Shown here: positions 9,693 through 19,952 of the stretch, piece after piece | How positions within the stretch are numbered: the stretch's first letter is position 1 | How the letters are laid out: each line of letters begins with the position of its first letter | Assembly: GCA_020629955.1 (NCBI GenBank) | Contig: JAHDCI010000006.1 | Coordinates: 1-58,975, forward strand | Length of the DNA stretch: 58,975 nt | Reading direction: 5' to 3' | Source: Myxococcota bacterium | GTDB taxonomy: Bacteria > Myxococcota_A > Polyangia > Polyangiales > Houyiibacteriaceae | Translations under genes and position numbers: made by a program | Notes under the pieces: model-generated | What the model was told of the DNA's origin: nothing | Database searches by the model: none | Seen by the model: the letters and a program-made list of their open reading frames with translations, nothing else

Positions 9693-10256
9693 ATGGGCTC
9701 GATTCGCGATCCGGGCTTTGGTGCTGGCATTTTCCGGCATTCTGCTATGTTCGCCGCCGGTATGGTCCGTTCCCTCATCACGACGATTGTCCTCGCGCTC
9801 GTTTGGATCGCGTGGTCATGGCACTTCGAACCGTTGGTTGTCGGATTTGGAGTCGTTGCCGTCGTTCTGACCGTCGCCCTCTCGAAGCGAATGAACATCC
9901 TCGATGAGGAAGGTGAGCCCTTCGAAATCAACATCCGTCTGATTCGGTATATCCCCTGGTTGGTGATCGAAGTCTTGAAAGCAAACTTTCAGGTCGCGAA
10001 ACTCATCCTTGACCCCGAGATGCCCATCTCGCCGCGTCTTTTGAAGGTTCGCGCGAATCAGCGGACGACGCTCGGGCAGGTTATCCACGCGAATACGATC
10101 ACGCTCACGCCAGGAACGATCAGCCTCGACCTTCGCGACAACACGATCCTCGTCCATGCGCTCTCCGCGGAAGCGCAACATCAAGATGAGTCCGGCCGGG
10201 TTGACGAGATGATTTCTTGGCTTGAGTCCGGATTGCCAGAAGGGCACGAGGAATGA
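9693..10256 (+). CDS. mrpE: Na+/H+ antiporter subunit E (MrpE/MnhE)
   Basis: LIRYIPWLVIEVLKANFQVAKLIL and NTITLTPGTISLDL motifs; first gene of the operon. Start uncertain (ATG 9693 or 9747). Confidence 0.85.
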   Translation: MGSIRDPGFGAGIFRHSAMFAAGMVRSLITTIVLALVWIAWSWHFEPLVVGFGVVAVVLTVALSKRMNILDEEGEPFEINIRLIRYIPWLVIEVLKANFQVAKLILDPEMPISPRLLKVRANQRTTLGQVIHANTITLTPGTISLDLRDNTILVHALSAEAQHQDESGRVDEMISWLESGLPEGHEE

Positions 10257-10555
10257 TTCTCTTCGCCGCTACCTTCGCAATCTTGGTCACGATGGCCCTC
10301 GCGCTTGTACGCGGTGTTGCTGGCCCGACCGTTTTCGATCGGGTCCTCGCGCTCAATGTTTTTGGGACCAAAACAGTTCTTCTCATCGCTGTGACGGGGT
10401 TTCTCTTCGGGCGCCCAGACTTCCTCGATCTCGCGATCGTGTATGGGCTCTGCAACTTCGTCGGAACGATCGCCGTTCTGCGCTTCACGCGCGCACAGAG
10501 AGATGCGGACCCCAAGCGCAAGTCGCTATTCGACCAACGGAGAGCGAAGCGATGA
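10253..10555 (+). CDS. mrpF: Mrp antiporter subunit F
   Basis: RGVAGPTVFDRVLALNVFGTKTV and the DLAIVYGLCNFVGT motif; 4-nt overlap with mrpE. Confidence 0.85.
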   Translation: MILFAATFAILVTMALALVRGVAGPTVFDRVLALNVFGTKTVLLIAVTGFLFGRPDFLDLAIVYGLCNFVGTIAVLRFTRAQRDADPKRKSLFDQRRAKR

Positions 10556-10926
10556 GCGTTCTCGAGATCATCTCTGCAATCTTTCTCCTCGGCGGCGCGA
10601 TCTTCTGCGTCATCGGCGGGATCGGCGTGGTTCGTCTTCCTGATTTCTACACACGATGTCACGGCGCGGGCGTCACCGATACTGCAGGTGCAGCCGGCAT
10701 TTTGGTGGGGCTCATGTTCATCGCCCAGCCGCTTGTCATTGTGAAGCTTGTCACCATCTTGGTCTTCCTGTGGCTTACGAGCGCGGCTTCTTCCCACGCA
10801 CTCGGGAAGGCGGCGTTCGCGTCCGGGCTTCGCGTTGACGACGAACCGATCGATTGGACAACCGGGCTCTCGGCGCATCCGCCAGCGATGTCCGATGAGG
10901 AGCTCGCCGCGGAGGAGAGCGAGTGA
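10552..10926 (+). CDS. mrpG: Mrp antiporter subunit G
   Basis: GVVRLPDFYTRCHGAGVTDTAGAAGILVGL; ATG 10552 overlaps the mrpF stop. Confidence 0.87.
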   Translation: MSVLEIISAIFLLGGAIFCVIGGIGVVRLPDFYTRCHGAGVTDTAGAAGILVGLMFIAQPLVIVKLVTILVFLWLTSAASSHALGKAAFASGLRVDDEPIDWTTGLSAHPPAMSDEELAAEESE

Positions 10927-11924
10927 GCTTCTCCATTGAAATGATCCTCTTTGGGTTCCTGCTCGTGATGGCGGTCGTCATCGGAAAGCAACGAAACCTC
11001 TTTGCAGCGTCGATGCTGATGGGGATCTTCAGTCTCATCGCCGCAGGCCTGTTCTCGCTGATGGACGCTCAGGATGTTGCGTTCACGGAAGCGAGCGTCG
11101 GCGCTGGAATGTCGACGGTCCTCTTCCTGGCGACGCTCGCGCTCATGCCCAATGAAGAGAAGGAACGAAAATTCTCGTGGAGCGCACTCGCCGTCGTCAC
11201 GGTGACCGGCGCGGCGCTGATTTACGGGACGATCGATATGCCCCTCTACGGCGACCCTCTCGCGCCGGTGCATCAGCATATCGCGACCCACTTCTTAGAA
11301 GATTCGTGGACCGAGATCGGCCTCCCCAATATCGTGACCTCGGTGCTCGCGAGCTATCGAGGGTTCGATACCTTTGGCGAGCTTGCCGTGGTCTTTACGG
11401 CGGGGGTTGGTGTGACGCTGATCCTTGGGATTCCAGGGGGATATACGGATGAGGTCAGCCCGACAGGAAATCCCGTCCACATCAACGAGATGCCCGTCGT
11501 TCGTGCGGTTTCAAAGGCGCTCTTGCCGTTCATTCTGCTCTTTGCGCTCTACGTTCAGGCGCACGGGGATTTCGGCCCTGGTGGTGGCTTCCAGGCAGGT
11601 GTAATTCTCGCGACCGGGTACATTCTCTATGCGCTTGTTTGGGGCTCGACCGAACTTGAGCGTGTGATTCCACGTGGGGTTGTGGAGCGAATCACCTCGG
11701 TGGGCGTGCTCTTTTACGGGGGCGTCGGCGTCTTCTCGATGATCAGCGGCTTTTCGTTTCTCGACTACTCGGCGATCGATCCCGAACATCCTGCGCACGG
11801 ACAGCATCTGGGGATTTTCCTCGTCGAGCTTGGCGTTGGCATCACCGTGTCCGCGGTCATGATCGTCATCTATTACGTCTTTACGGCGCGCGGCGTTCGA
11901 GGCCTTTTGGAGCCTGAGCGATGA
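10923..11924 (+). CDS. mrpB: MrpA C-terminal (DUF4040-like) + MrpB fusion subunit
   Basis: N-terminal TFTEAS-like ...DVAFTEASVGAGMSTVLFLATLAL, then MnhB-like FILLFALYVQAHGDFGPGGGFQAGVILATGYIL. Confidence 0.82.
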   Translation: MSFSIEMILFGFLLVMAVVIGKQRNLFAASMLMGIFSLIAAGLFSLMDAQDVAFTEASVGAGMSTVLFLATLALMPNEEKERKFSWSALAVVTVTGAALIYGTIDMPLYGDPLAPVHQHIATHFLEDSWTEIGLPNIVTSVLASYRGFDTFGELAVVFTAGVGVTLILGIPGGYTDEVSPTGNPVHINEMPVVRAVSKALLPFILLFALYVQAHGDFGPGGGFQAGVILATGYILYALVWGSTELERVIPRGVVERITSVGVLFYGGVGVFSMISGFSFLDYSAIDPEHPAHGQHLGIFLVELGVGITVSAVMIVIYYVFTARGVRGLLEPER

Positions 11925-12376
11925 GCCCGTTCCTCGTAAGCCTCGGCCTCTGGAATTATTGGCTCGTTGTCGTGTTGATGATGGTCGGGCTCTACCTGGT
12001 CATTGCCAAAGGCAACCTGGTCAAGAAGCTGATGGGGCTCAATATCTTCCAGGGCGCGGTCATCATGCTCTACGTATCGATGGGCAAGGTGAGTGGCGGC
12101 ACCGCGCCGATCTTCATCGAGTCTTCGCCCGGGGAACTCGCGGAAGGAATCGTTTACTCCAACCCGCTCCCGCACGTTCTGATGCTGACCGCGATCGTCG
12201 TTGGCGTAGCGACGACGGCGGTAGGGCTGGCGCTCGCCGTTCGGATTCGCGAAGCGTACGGAACGGTGGAGGAAGACGACGTCACGCGCATACAGAGGCT
12301 CGATGAGCTTCACGAGATTGGTCTCAGTGCCCGCGACGCACTAAGAGAGCTTGGATCGGAAGGAGAGGAAGAATGA
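11921..12376 (+). CDS. mrpC: Mrp antiporter subunit C (NuoK-like)
   Basis: GLYLVIAKGNLVKKLMGLNIFQGAVIMLYVSM and PLPHVLMLTAIVVGVATTAVGLAL. Confidence 0.85.
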   Translation: MSPFLVSLGLWNYWLVVVLMMVGLYLVIAKGNLVKKLMGLNIFQGAVIMLYVSMGKVSGGTAPIFIESSPGELAEGIVYSNPLPHVLMLTAIVVGVATTAVGLALAVRIREAYGTVEEDDVTRIQRLDELHEIGLSARDALRELGSEGEEE

Positions 12377-13845
12377 GTCTCCTCGATCACTTGCCGGTCC
12401 TGTTGGTCATCGGGCCGCTTCTCTGTGCGCCGCTGCTGGTGCTCATTCGGATCCCAAGCGTTGTGCGCTGGCTCGCTCAGGCGGTGGTGACCGCGACCGC
12501 GGCCGGCGCCTTCTGGTTGGTCCAGACGGTGAACGAACCCATCTCGTATAGGATGGGGGGCTGGACGCCCCCAGTGGGGATCGAATACCGAGTCGATAAG
12601 GTCGCCGCACTGGTCGCGCTGGTCGTGACTTCGGTGGCGGCCATCGCTCTCTTGATCGGACACAAAGCTGCGCGTGACACCGTGATCAAGGGCCGGCTGC
12701 ATTTGTTCTATGCCGCGTACCTGCTCTGTCTCACAGGCCTGCTCGGTATGACGATGACGGGCGATGCCTTTAACGTGTTCGTCTTTCTCGAGATCAGTTC
12801 GCTCTCCACCTACGCGCTCGTCGCGATGGGGAGGCGCCGGAACGCATTTGTTGCCGCGTTTAACTATCTCGTTCTCGGAACGATCGGCGGCACATTTGTG
12901 TTGATCGGGATCGGTTTGATGTTCCAGATGACGGGGACGCTCAATATGGCCGACCTCGCGGAACGGCTTGTCGAGGCGCGCGACACGCGCACGATTCACG
13001 TCGCGCTTGCGTTCATGCTGATCGGTCTCTCCGTGAAGCTCGCCGTTTTTCCGCTGCATCAATGGCTACCGAATGCCTACGCCGAGTCGCCAAGCGCAGT
13101 GTCAACCTTCCTCGCGGGCTCTGCGACGAAAGTTGTCTACTTTCAGCTGATGCGCGTGATCTTCACGCTCTTTGGGGCGAGTTATATTTTCGGAGAAGCC
13201 CGCCTGGGCACGCTACTTGTTCCACTCTCGCTGCTGGCGATGTTCCTTGGGTCCGCCGCGGCCGTTTATCAAAGCAGCCTCAAGCGGTTGCTCGCATATT
13301 CATCGATTGCGCAGGTCGGATATCTGACTCTGGCGCTCGCCCTGGGGACCGAAGAAGGGCTCCGCGCCGGTCTCCTGCACTTGATGGCACATGCGGTCAC
13401 GAAGGCCGGCATGTTCGCCGTGGTCGCAATCATCGTGGACCGGCTTGGGACCGACCATATCGCGGCGCTTCAAGGTCTCTCGCGCCGAATGCCCATCACC
13501 GCCGGCTTGCTGGTTCTCGGCGGCATCGGTCTCATCGGCGTGCCTGGAACCGCCGGCTTCGTCAGCAAGCTAGCGCTTGTCGACGCGGCGCTCGGCGCCG
13601 AGCATGTGTTTGTCGCCGGGGCCATCCTGATGAGCTCGTTGATCGCGGTTGTCTACGTTTGGCGGGTTGTTGAGGTGATGTATTTCAAGACTGAGAGCGA
13701 AGGCCCCCGTCTTCGCGAGCGTCCCGCCTCGTTTGTCCCCGCGGGTATTTTCCTCGCGCTGATGCTGGGAATGGGCCTCTATTCCGAGCCGGCGTTTGAG
13801 CTTGCTCGAGCAGGCGCGAGTCAGCTCTTTGGAGGGATGCCATGA
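12373..13845 (+). CDS. mrpD: Mrp antiporter subunit D-type (NuoL/M/N family), paralog 1
   Basis: FVFLEISSLSTYALVAMGR, KLAVFPLHQWLPNAYAESPSAVSTFLAG, LMAHAVTKAGMF. Confidence 0.85.
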   Translation: MSLLDHLPVLLVIGPLLCAPLLVLIRIPSVVRWLAQAVVTATAAGAFWLVQTVNEPISYRMGGWTPPVGIEYRVDKVAALVALVVTSVAAIALLIGHKAARDTVIKGRLHLFYAAYLLCLTGLLGMTMTGDAFNVFVFLEISSLSTYALVAMGRRRNAFVAAFNYLVLGTIGGTFVLIGIGLMFQMTGTLNMADLAERLVEARDTRTIHVALAFMLIGLSVKLAVFPLHQWLPNAYAESPSAVSTFLAGSATKVVYFQLMRVIFTLFGASYIFGEARLGTLLVPLSLLAMFLGSAAAVYQSSLKRLLAYSSIAQVGYLTLALALGTEEGLRAGLLHLMAHAVTKAGMFAVVAIIVDRLGTDHIAALQGLSRRMPITAGLLVLGGIGLIGVPGTAGFVSKLALVDAALGAEHVFVAGAILMSSLIAVVYVWRVVEVMYFKTESEGPRLRERPASFVPAGIFLALMLGMGLYSEPAFELARAGASQLFGGMP

Positions 13846-15374
13846 ACGCTGAGTTCTTCCTCCTCGCATCGTTTCTTACGCCGCTCATCGGGGCGCTGCT
13901 GATCTGGTTCTTCGGAGAAGAGAGCCGAACCCGCGAGCTACTGCTCGCCATCACCAGCTTAACGACTCTTGGGATGGTCATTGGCCTCCTCGCTCGGGTC
14001 TACGCGGGCGAAGAAGTGGCGATCGTCCTTCTCGATGGATTCCTTCCGATCGCGGGTGGCTCGATCGCGTTTGAGCTGGAACCCCTCGGGATTGTCTATG
14101 CGACGGTCGCCGCGGGGCTTTTTCCGATCACGAGTATGTACGCCGTTGGCTACATGAACGGTCACCACGAGACCAATCAGCGGCGCTTCTTTACCTGCTT
14201 TTCGCTCGCGATTTTCGCTGCGCTGGGAATCGCTTACGCGGGCAACCTCGCGACGCTCTTCCTCTTTTATGAGGTCTTGACTCTTTCGACCTATCCGCTG
14301 GTGACGCATCACCAGAAGCCGGAGTCGCGCAGGGCAGGGCGGGTGTATCTCGGCATCCTCTTGAGTACCTCCGTCGGACTCTTCCTCCTCGGCGTCGCTT
14401 GGACAGGCCACGCCGCGCAGTCGCTCGAGTTCGCGCAAGGCGGAATCCTCGGAGACGCGATCAGTGAACGAGAGCTTCCGATTTTGGTGGGCCTCTTTGC
14501 GTATGGCTGCGGCAAAGCCGCGTTGATGCCGCTTCATCGCTGGCTTCCGAACGCGATGGTAGCGCCTACGCCTGTTAGCGCACTTCTCCATGCGGTCGCA
14601 GTCGTGAAGGCGGGTGTCTTTTCGATCGTGAAAATATTCGTTTACGTGATCGGTATCGAACGGCTCGCGGAGACTGGAGCATCCGAGTGGTTGATGGCGG
14701 TTTGCGGGTTCACGATTCTCGCGTCGTCGCTAATCGCGTTCTCGCAGGACAACCTTAAGGCTCGCCTCGCGTACTCCACCATCTCCCAACTCGCCTATAT
14801 TGTCCTCGGCGCAGCCCTCGCAACTCCAGAAGGGGTTGTCGGATCGGCGCTCCATATCGCGACGCACGCGGTTGGTAAGATCACGCTCTTCTTTTGCGCG
14901 GGTGCCATCATGGTCGGTGCCCACAAGAAAAATATCAGCGAACTTGACGGCCTTGGGAAGACCATGCCGATCACCATTGCTGCGTTCTTTGTTGGTGCTC
15001 TCTCGATCATTGGTTTGCCCCCAACGGGAGGGGCATGGAGCAAATGGCAACTCGCGCTTGGCGCGGCGGACGATCACGCGATCTATGTTGGGGTGCTCAT
15101 GCTGAGTTCGCTCTTGAATATCGGCTACCTGATTCCGATTCCGGTTCGTGCCTTCTTCTTCCCCGCCAAGGATCCGCACGAGCACAGTGACCATCACAGT
15201 CATGACGAGCACCACGATGCCGCGAGCAACTGGCGGATCGGCGAGCAAATTCGCGAGGCGCCGATGAAGTGCGTCATCCCGCTCGTGATCACAGCGATTG
15301 CGTGCATCGTGCTCTTCTTCTGGTCGAACCCGATTGCCCACCTTGTCTCTCCGATTGTGGGGCTTCAGCGATGA
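13842..15374 (+). CDS. Mrp antiporter subunit D-type (NuoL/M/N family), paralog 2
   Basis: GKAALMPLHRWLPNAMVAPTPVSALLHAVAVVKAGVFSIVK; His-rich loop EHSDHHSHDEHHD. Confidence 0.85.
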   Translation: MNAEFFLLASFLTPLIGALLIWFFGEESRTRELLLAITSLTTLGMVIGLLARVYAGEEVAIVLLDGFLPIAGGSIAFELEPLGIVYATVAAGLFPITSMYAVGYMNGHHETNQRRFFTCFSLAIFAALGIAYAGNLATLFLFYEVLTLSTYPLVTHHQKPESRRAGRVYLGILLSTSVGLFLLGVAWTGHAAQSLEFAQGGILGDAISERELPILVGLFAYGCGKAALMPLHRWLPNAMVAPTPVSALLHAVAVVKAGVFSIVKIFVYVIGIERLAETGASEWLMAVCGFTILASSLIAFSQDNLKARLAYSTISQLAYIVLGAALATPEGVVGSALHIATHAVGKITLFFCAGAIMVGAHKKNISELDGLGKTMPITIAAFFVGALSIIGLPPTGGAWSKWQLALGAADDHAIYVGVLMLSSLLNIGYLIPIPVRAFFFPAKDPHEHSDHHSHDEHHDAASNWRIGEQIREAPMKCVIPLVITAIACIVLFFWSNPIAHLVSPIVGLQR

Positions 15375-15697
15375 GCGAACATCCGACACCTCACTCCGAG
15401 CCGCACGAGCAGAGCTGGTTCGAGGCAAATACGGCGCTCATCATTCGAGGGCTGGTCGTCTTCGCGATTGGGCTCCTCGCTTGGGACGTTGCCCTGACGG
15501 TGCAAGGCACGAAGCACGTCCACTACGACTTTGAACGGTGGTTCGGTTTCTATGCGGCGGCCGGTTTCGTCTCGTACGTGTTTTTGGTGCTGACGGCCAA
15601 GCGGCTTCGAACACTCCTCGCGCGTCCAGTCGACTATTACGATCCGATCGTCGAAGCGGAAGCGTCGGAAGATGAACACCACGGGGGCCACGCATGA
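15371..15697 (+). CDS. Small membrane protein of the Mrp operon, unknown subunit
   Basis: ATG 15371 and TGA 15697 both lie in 4-nt overlaps with flanking antiporter genes; two predicted TM segments. Confidence 0.75.
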   Translation: MSEHPTPHSEPHEQSWFEANTALIIRGLVVFAIGLLAWDVALTVQGTKHVHYDFERWFGFYAAAGFVSYVFLVLTAKRLRTLLARPVDYYDPIVEAEASEDEHHGGHA

Positions 15698-17427
15698 TGG
15701 AGCTCCTCGGTAGTATCTTCCCTGGCGCTATCCTGATCTTTGGTGCGCTGCTTGTACCTTTCCTGAAGGGGAACCTGCGCAACGCGTACGTCGTGCTTCT
15801 GCCGATCTTGAGCGCGTTGCAGCTCTTCGCGTTCGAACTTGGCTTTCAGGGAGGGCAGTCCTTCTTTGGCCTCGAACTCACCATTGTCCGCTTCGATGCG
15901 CTGTCTCGTATCTTCGGCATCGTCTTCCACATCGCGGCCGTTCTCGTCTGTATCTACGGCTGGCATGTAAAGCGTTCCCTCGACCATATTTGCACGCTGA
16001 TTTACGCGGGCTCTGCTATCGGGGCGACATTCGCGGGGGACCTCGTCACGCTCTTCGTCTTCTGGGAGCTCACCGCCGTCAGTAGCGTGTTTTTGGTCTG
16101 GGCCCGTGGCATGGACGAGCCAGCTCGTAAGGAGCGAGCGTACCGCGCGGGCATGCGCTACCTCATTGTTCAGGTGGGCTCTGGCGTAGCGCTGCTTGCT
16201 GGAGTGCTCCTTCACTTTCGTGACACGGGTTCGATTGCGTTTGAGAACTTCGGTCTCGACGCTTCTCGTGGTGCCCCCCTTATCTTTCTGGCATTCGGCG
16301 TAAAAGCGGCATTCCCACTTCTTCACAACTGGGTTCAGGACGCTTATCCGGAATCGACCGTTGCCGGCACTGTGGTGCTTGCCTCGTTCACAACGAAGCT
16401 CGCCATCTATGCGCTCGCCCGCGGATTCGCAGGAACGGAGATCCTGATTCCGATCGGCGCCACCATGACGGTGTTCCCGATTTTCTTCGCCGTCATCGAG
16501 AACGACCTTCGTCGGGTGCTCGCATACTCTCTGAATAACCAGCTCGGCTATATGATCGTCGGCATCGGCATCGGCACAGAACTCGCGCTGAACGGCGCTG
16601 CGGCTCACGCGTTTGCGCACATCCTCTACAAGGGCCTGCTCTTGATGAGCATGGGGGCAGTGCTTTTCCGAACGGGGACCATCAACGCTTCTGAGCTTGG
16701 TGGTTTGCACAAGTCGATGCCGCTCACGACCGTCTTCTGCATCATTGGAGCGATGGCGATCTCGGCGGTGCCTGGCCTCAGCGGATTCGTGACCAAGTCG
16801 ATGGTGATCAGCGCGGTGGGGAATGAGCACCTCACCATCATCTTTGGCGTACTCTTGTTCGCCTCTGCCGGCGTCGCGGATCACTCTGGGATCAAAATCC
16901 CGTTCTTTACGTTTTTTGCGCACGATCAAGGACATCGCGTGAAGGAGGCGCCCCTGCATATGCTGATCCCGATGGGGATCGCGGCAGCGCTGTGCATTGG
17001 GATCGGTGTCTACCCCGATGCGCTCTATTCCTTGCTGCCTTTCCCGGCGACAGCCGCGGAGTACCACCCGTACGATGCGACTCACGTCCTCACGATGCTT
17101 GAGCTCCTCCTGTTCGCCGGGCTCGCGTTTGTGGTGCTTATGAAACTCGGGGTTTATCCGCCCGAACTCCCACGCACGAATCTCGACACCGACTGGTTCT
17201 ACCGGCGCTTTGCCAAAAACGTTGCGCTCGATTTCGGACACCTTGCCGAATACGGCCGGGCCAGTCTTTGGCAGGGATTTGTTCGGTTCCGCAACGCGAT
17301 GTTGCGCGTCATCGGACACCACCATCAGCCACCCGAAGGCATGCTCGGCGAGCCATGGACGGCGAGCGCAACCACTCTTTGGGCCGCGCTGCTGCTGGGC
17401 GCGCTGCTTCTGATGTACTACTCGTAA
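15694..17427 (+). CDS. Mrp antiporter subunit D-type (NuoL/M/N family), paralog 3
   Basis: FGVKAAFPLLHNWVQDAYPESTVAGTVVLASFTTKLAIYAL, AHAFAHILYKGLLLMSMG. Confidence 0.85.
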   Translation: MMELLGSIFPGAILIFGALLVPFLKGNLRNAYVVLLPILSALQLFAFELGFQGGQSFFGLELTIVRFDALSRIFGIVFHIAAVLVCIYGWHVKRSLDHICTLIYAGSAIGATFAGDLVTLFVFWELTAVSSVFLVWARGMDEPARKERAYRAGMRYLIVQVGSGVALLAGVLLHFRDTGSIAFENFGLDASRGAPLIFLAFGVKAAFPLLHNWVQDAYPESTVAGTVVLASFTTKLAIYALARGFAGTEILIPIGATMTVFPIFFAVIENDLRRVLAYSLNNQLGYMIVGIGIGTELALNGAAAHAFAHILYKGLLLMSMGAVLFRTGTINASELGGLHKSMPLTTVFCIIGAMAISAVPGLSGFVTKSMVISAVGNEHLTIIFGVLLFASAGVADHSGIKIPFFTFFAHDQGHRVKEAPLHMLIPMGIAAALCIGIGVYPDALYSLLPFPATAAEYHPYDATHVLTMLELLLFAGLAFVVLMKLGVYPPELPRTNLDTDWFYRRFAKNVALDFGHLAEYGRASLWQGFVRFRNAMLRVIGHHHQPPEGMLGEPWTASATTLWAALLLGALLLMYYS

Positions 17428-17540
17428 TCGGGTTTCGGGCTGCTCAAATCGGACGGACCGGACTTCCCTGCGTTTCGCTTCCCTGAACTGCCGCTATCGG
17501 ACTTGCTTTCCGTAGCTTTGCGGGTGAGATTGTCGGCTCG

Positions 17541-19952
17541 ATGAAGGTTCCTTCTTCCACGTCTCGGGACGCTCCTCGCTTTGATCTTATCGTTGAACGA
17601 AGCGCAGCAAAGCTTCGGCTGCGGACGGCGATCGATGCGGAATATGTGCGCATCTCGCGTATGGAAGCGGAGTGTGAGCTCTCGTCGGGGCCGCTCGTAT
17701 TGCGTGGCGATGTTCGGCGGTTTCGAACGCGTCAAACGCAGCTACGCAGTCTACGGGTTGAGGTCAAAGCCAACGCTCTTTCGGTGCATGCTCACGAACT
17801 CGGAGTCGCGCTGTTTGTTGATTCAATGGGAATGTTCGAAGGAAAGCCCTTTGTCCATCTCAGTGTGCAAGATGAAGTCGGAACGCTCTTTGTTGCGTTC
17901 GACATCATCCCGATGTTTCGAGATCTTCTTTTTCGCATTCGCGCGCTCGACGCGTTCGATGGGTCTCTTTCAGCCTTGCGCCGCCTTCGACGCGTGGGGC
18001 AGAAGCTCGGTATCCCTTTCGATGGGGAGCACGATGTTTTTCGGTGGCGCGACCCGGTTCGTAGCCTGCTCCTCCGCGCGCTGACGCCTCACGGCTGGCG
18101 AGTTCCAGATGCCCGGGGCGCGAACCTTCAGCTTCAGGAGATGCCCTCCGGACTTGCGCTCCTCGGCGAGTGGGAGGGCGTGGAAGACGCGCAGACTTCC
18201 CCTTCGCTCGAGATGTCTCTTGGTTCTTCCGTTTCGAAAGTTCCTCCTTCAACCCGCTTCTTCGTTGCGCTTGAGAGTGCAAATTCGGCGGTCGAAGCGT
18301 ATCTCGACGCAGCGTCGAAGATGCAGCATTCGGCTTGGCTGCAAGCGGAGGCATACGAGAGAGCGCTCGATATCGTGCCGATCGGGCATCCTGACCGCGG
18401 GGCGTTTGCCGCGTTTGCGCTCTCGCGCTTCCCGGATAGTCAGATGGACGCTCGGCGCCTGCTCGACCGTTTGGTGGCGGAGCACGATCCGGCGGCGCTT
18501 GAGCTCGCAGATGCGATTCTGGCAGGACCGCTGCCGCGGGTCAGTCGGGGGGAACTTGCGGCGCGTGCGGTCGTCGGTGTGCTGCACGGAACGGGTTTCG
18601 GTCGCGACCGTACGCGAGGTTGGCTTCGTGTCGCCTTTGAACGATTAAAGTCACTCAGCGAAGCCGCGAGACGGCTAGCTCCCGAAGCGCCTCATTCCAT
18701 TGCGGCTTCCGCGCACTGTTTGCAGATCGACGGTGACCTGGATGGTGCCGCGCGCGCCTTTGTGGAAGCCGCCGATCGGCTATCGAGCGACCAATCGAAG
18801 CTTGCGGGAACTTGGCGCCTCCGGGCCGCTCGCTTGATTCGGCGATACCAAGGGAGCGGACCGGCGGAGGTCGTTCTTCGACGTGCGCGTCTCGAGCTTG
18901 GAGATGAGCCTGAGTTGCTCGTGGAGCTTGCGGAGACGCTGGCGGATATCGGGCGAGAGGACGAGGCGGAGGAAACCTACGGTTTGCTCCTTCGGGATGG
19001 CGGTCGTCGAGGCAGTACCAGCCCTGCCCATCGCGAGGCGTTGCTGTCGGCGGCGCGCCATCATACCGAGCGAGGCAATCCTCACCGGGCCCGCGCGTTC
19101 TTGACTGCGGCGGGTGAACCCATGCTTGGGTTTTCAACGACAAGCCCGGGGCAGTTGCTCTTACCTTCACTCTCCGAAGAGATCGCGCTCTCCGAAGAGT
19201 TCGCTAGAGGCGATGATGAGGAGGATAGGAACCGCCCGTCGACCTCCGTTCGGGAGACTTCCGAATCCTCCGGCGGTTTTTCTCGGGAGATTGATCCCGA
19301 CGACTTTGGTGACCACCTCGAAAGCGGCGAGTACGTTTTTGCGTCCGAATCGGATGTTGAGAGCGATGAGCTTTCGCTTGAGGTGGCCAAGGATACCTCC
19401 GGGAGTCAGGCTCCCCCGCCGCTACCGAGCGAACCTTCCTCTAGCTCGCCAAAGACCCGCATTTTTTCGGCGGGTGCGGGTCCGCGCTCGGACCTTTCGG
19501 AAAGTGGGGAACTCTCCATCGATGAGAGCTCGCCGCTCGTCCCTGAAACCGAAGACGTGCGATCTCAGAGTGAACAGAGCCAAGATGCGGGGCTTTTGGA
19601 GGATGAGTTCGAGATTGAATCCGATGCTCATCAGCGACCTCTCTTCGATCCAACGAGCACTCACTCGACGGTGATGAGTCGTGGCGACACCTCGTATCCT
19701 CCTCCTCCCCCGGCGCCTCAGGTCACGCTGGTTTCGGTGGCCGACGACGAGCTTCGAGAGCTTCTCAGTATCGCTCGAGAGTGCGCTGAGCCTGGCGCAT
19801 TCTTGGAAGGTGCGCTGGAGGGTGTTTATCAAGAAGGTGACGCGCGCGGGGTGGAACGAATCCTTGCGGTACTAGACCGAATTGAGCCCTTCGACGGACA
19901 GGAGGCGCTGGCGGCGAAGGCCGATAAGCTCCTTTCGCTCTTGCGGCCATGA
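17541..19952 (+). CDS. Large TPR-like/hypothetical protein
   Basis: 803-aa ORF with helical repeat-like middle and acidic/Ser-rich C-terminal half; 4-nt overlap with the next gene. Confidence 0.65.
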   Translation: MKVPSSTSRDAPRFDLIVERSAAKLRLRTAIDAEYVRISRMEAECELSSGPLVLRGDVRRFRTRQTQLRSLRVEVKANALSVHAHELGVALFVDSMGMFEGKPFVHLSVQDEVGTLFVAFDIIPMFRDLLFRIRALDAFDGSLSALRRLRRVGQKLGIPFDGEHDVFRWRDPVRSLLLRALTPHGWRVPDARGANLQLQEMPSGLALLGEWEGVEDAQTSPSLEMSLGSSVSKVPPSTRFFVALESANSAVEAYLDAASKMQHSAWLQAEAYERALDIVPIGHPDRGAFAAFALSRFPDSQMDARRLLDRLVAEHDPAALELADAILAGPLPRVSRGELAARAVVGVLHGTGFGRDRTRGWLRVAFERLKSLSEAARRLAPEAPHSIAASAHCLQIDGDLDGAARAFVEAADRLSSDQSKLAGTWRLRAARLIRRYQGSGPAEVVLRRARLELGDEPELLVELAETLADIGREDEAEETYGLLLRDGGRRGSTSPAHREALLSAARHHTERGNPHRARAFLTAAGEPMLGFSTTSPGQLLLPSLSEEIALSEEFARGDDEEDRNRPSTSVRETSESSGGFSREIDPDDFGDHLESGEYVFASESDVESDELSLEVAKDTSGSQAPPPLPSEPSSSSPKTRIFSAGAGPRSDLSESGELSIDESSPLVPETEDVRSQSEQSQDAGLLEDEFEIESDAHQRPLFDPTSTHSTVMSRGDTSYPPPPPAPQVTLVSVADDELRELLSIARECAEPGAFLEGALEGVYQEGDARGVERILAVLDRIEPFDGQEALAAKADKLLSLLRP

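Noticed and set aside
15637-17325. 562-aa minus-strand ORF
   Set aside because: Antisense to a clear Mrp antiporter subunit; no motifs.
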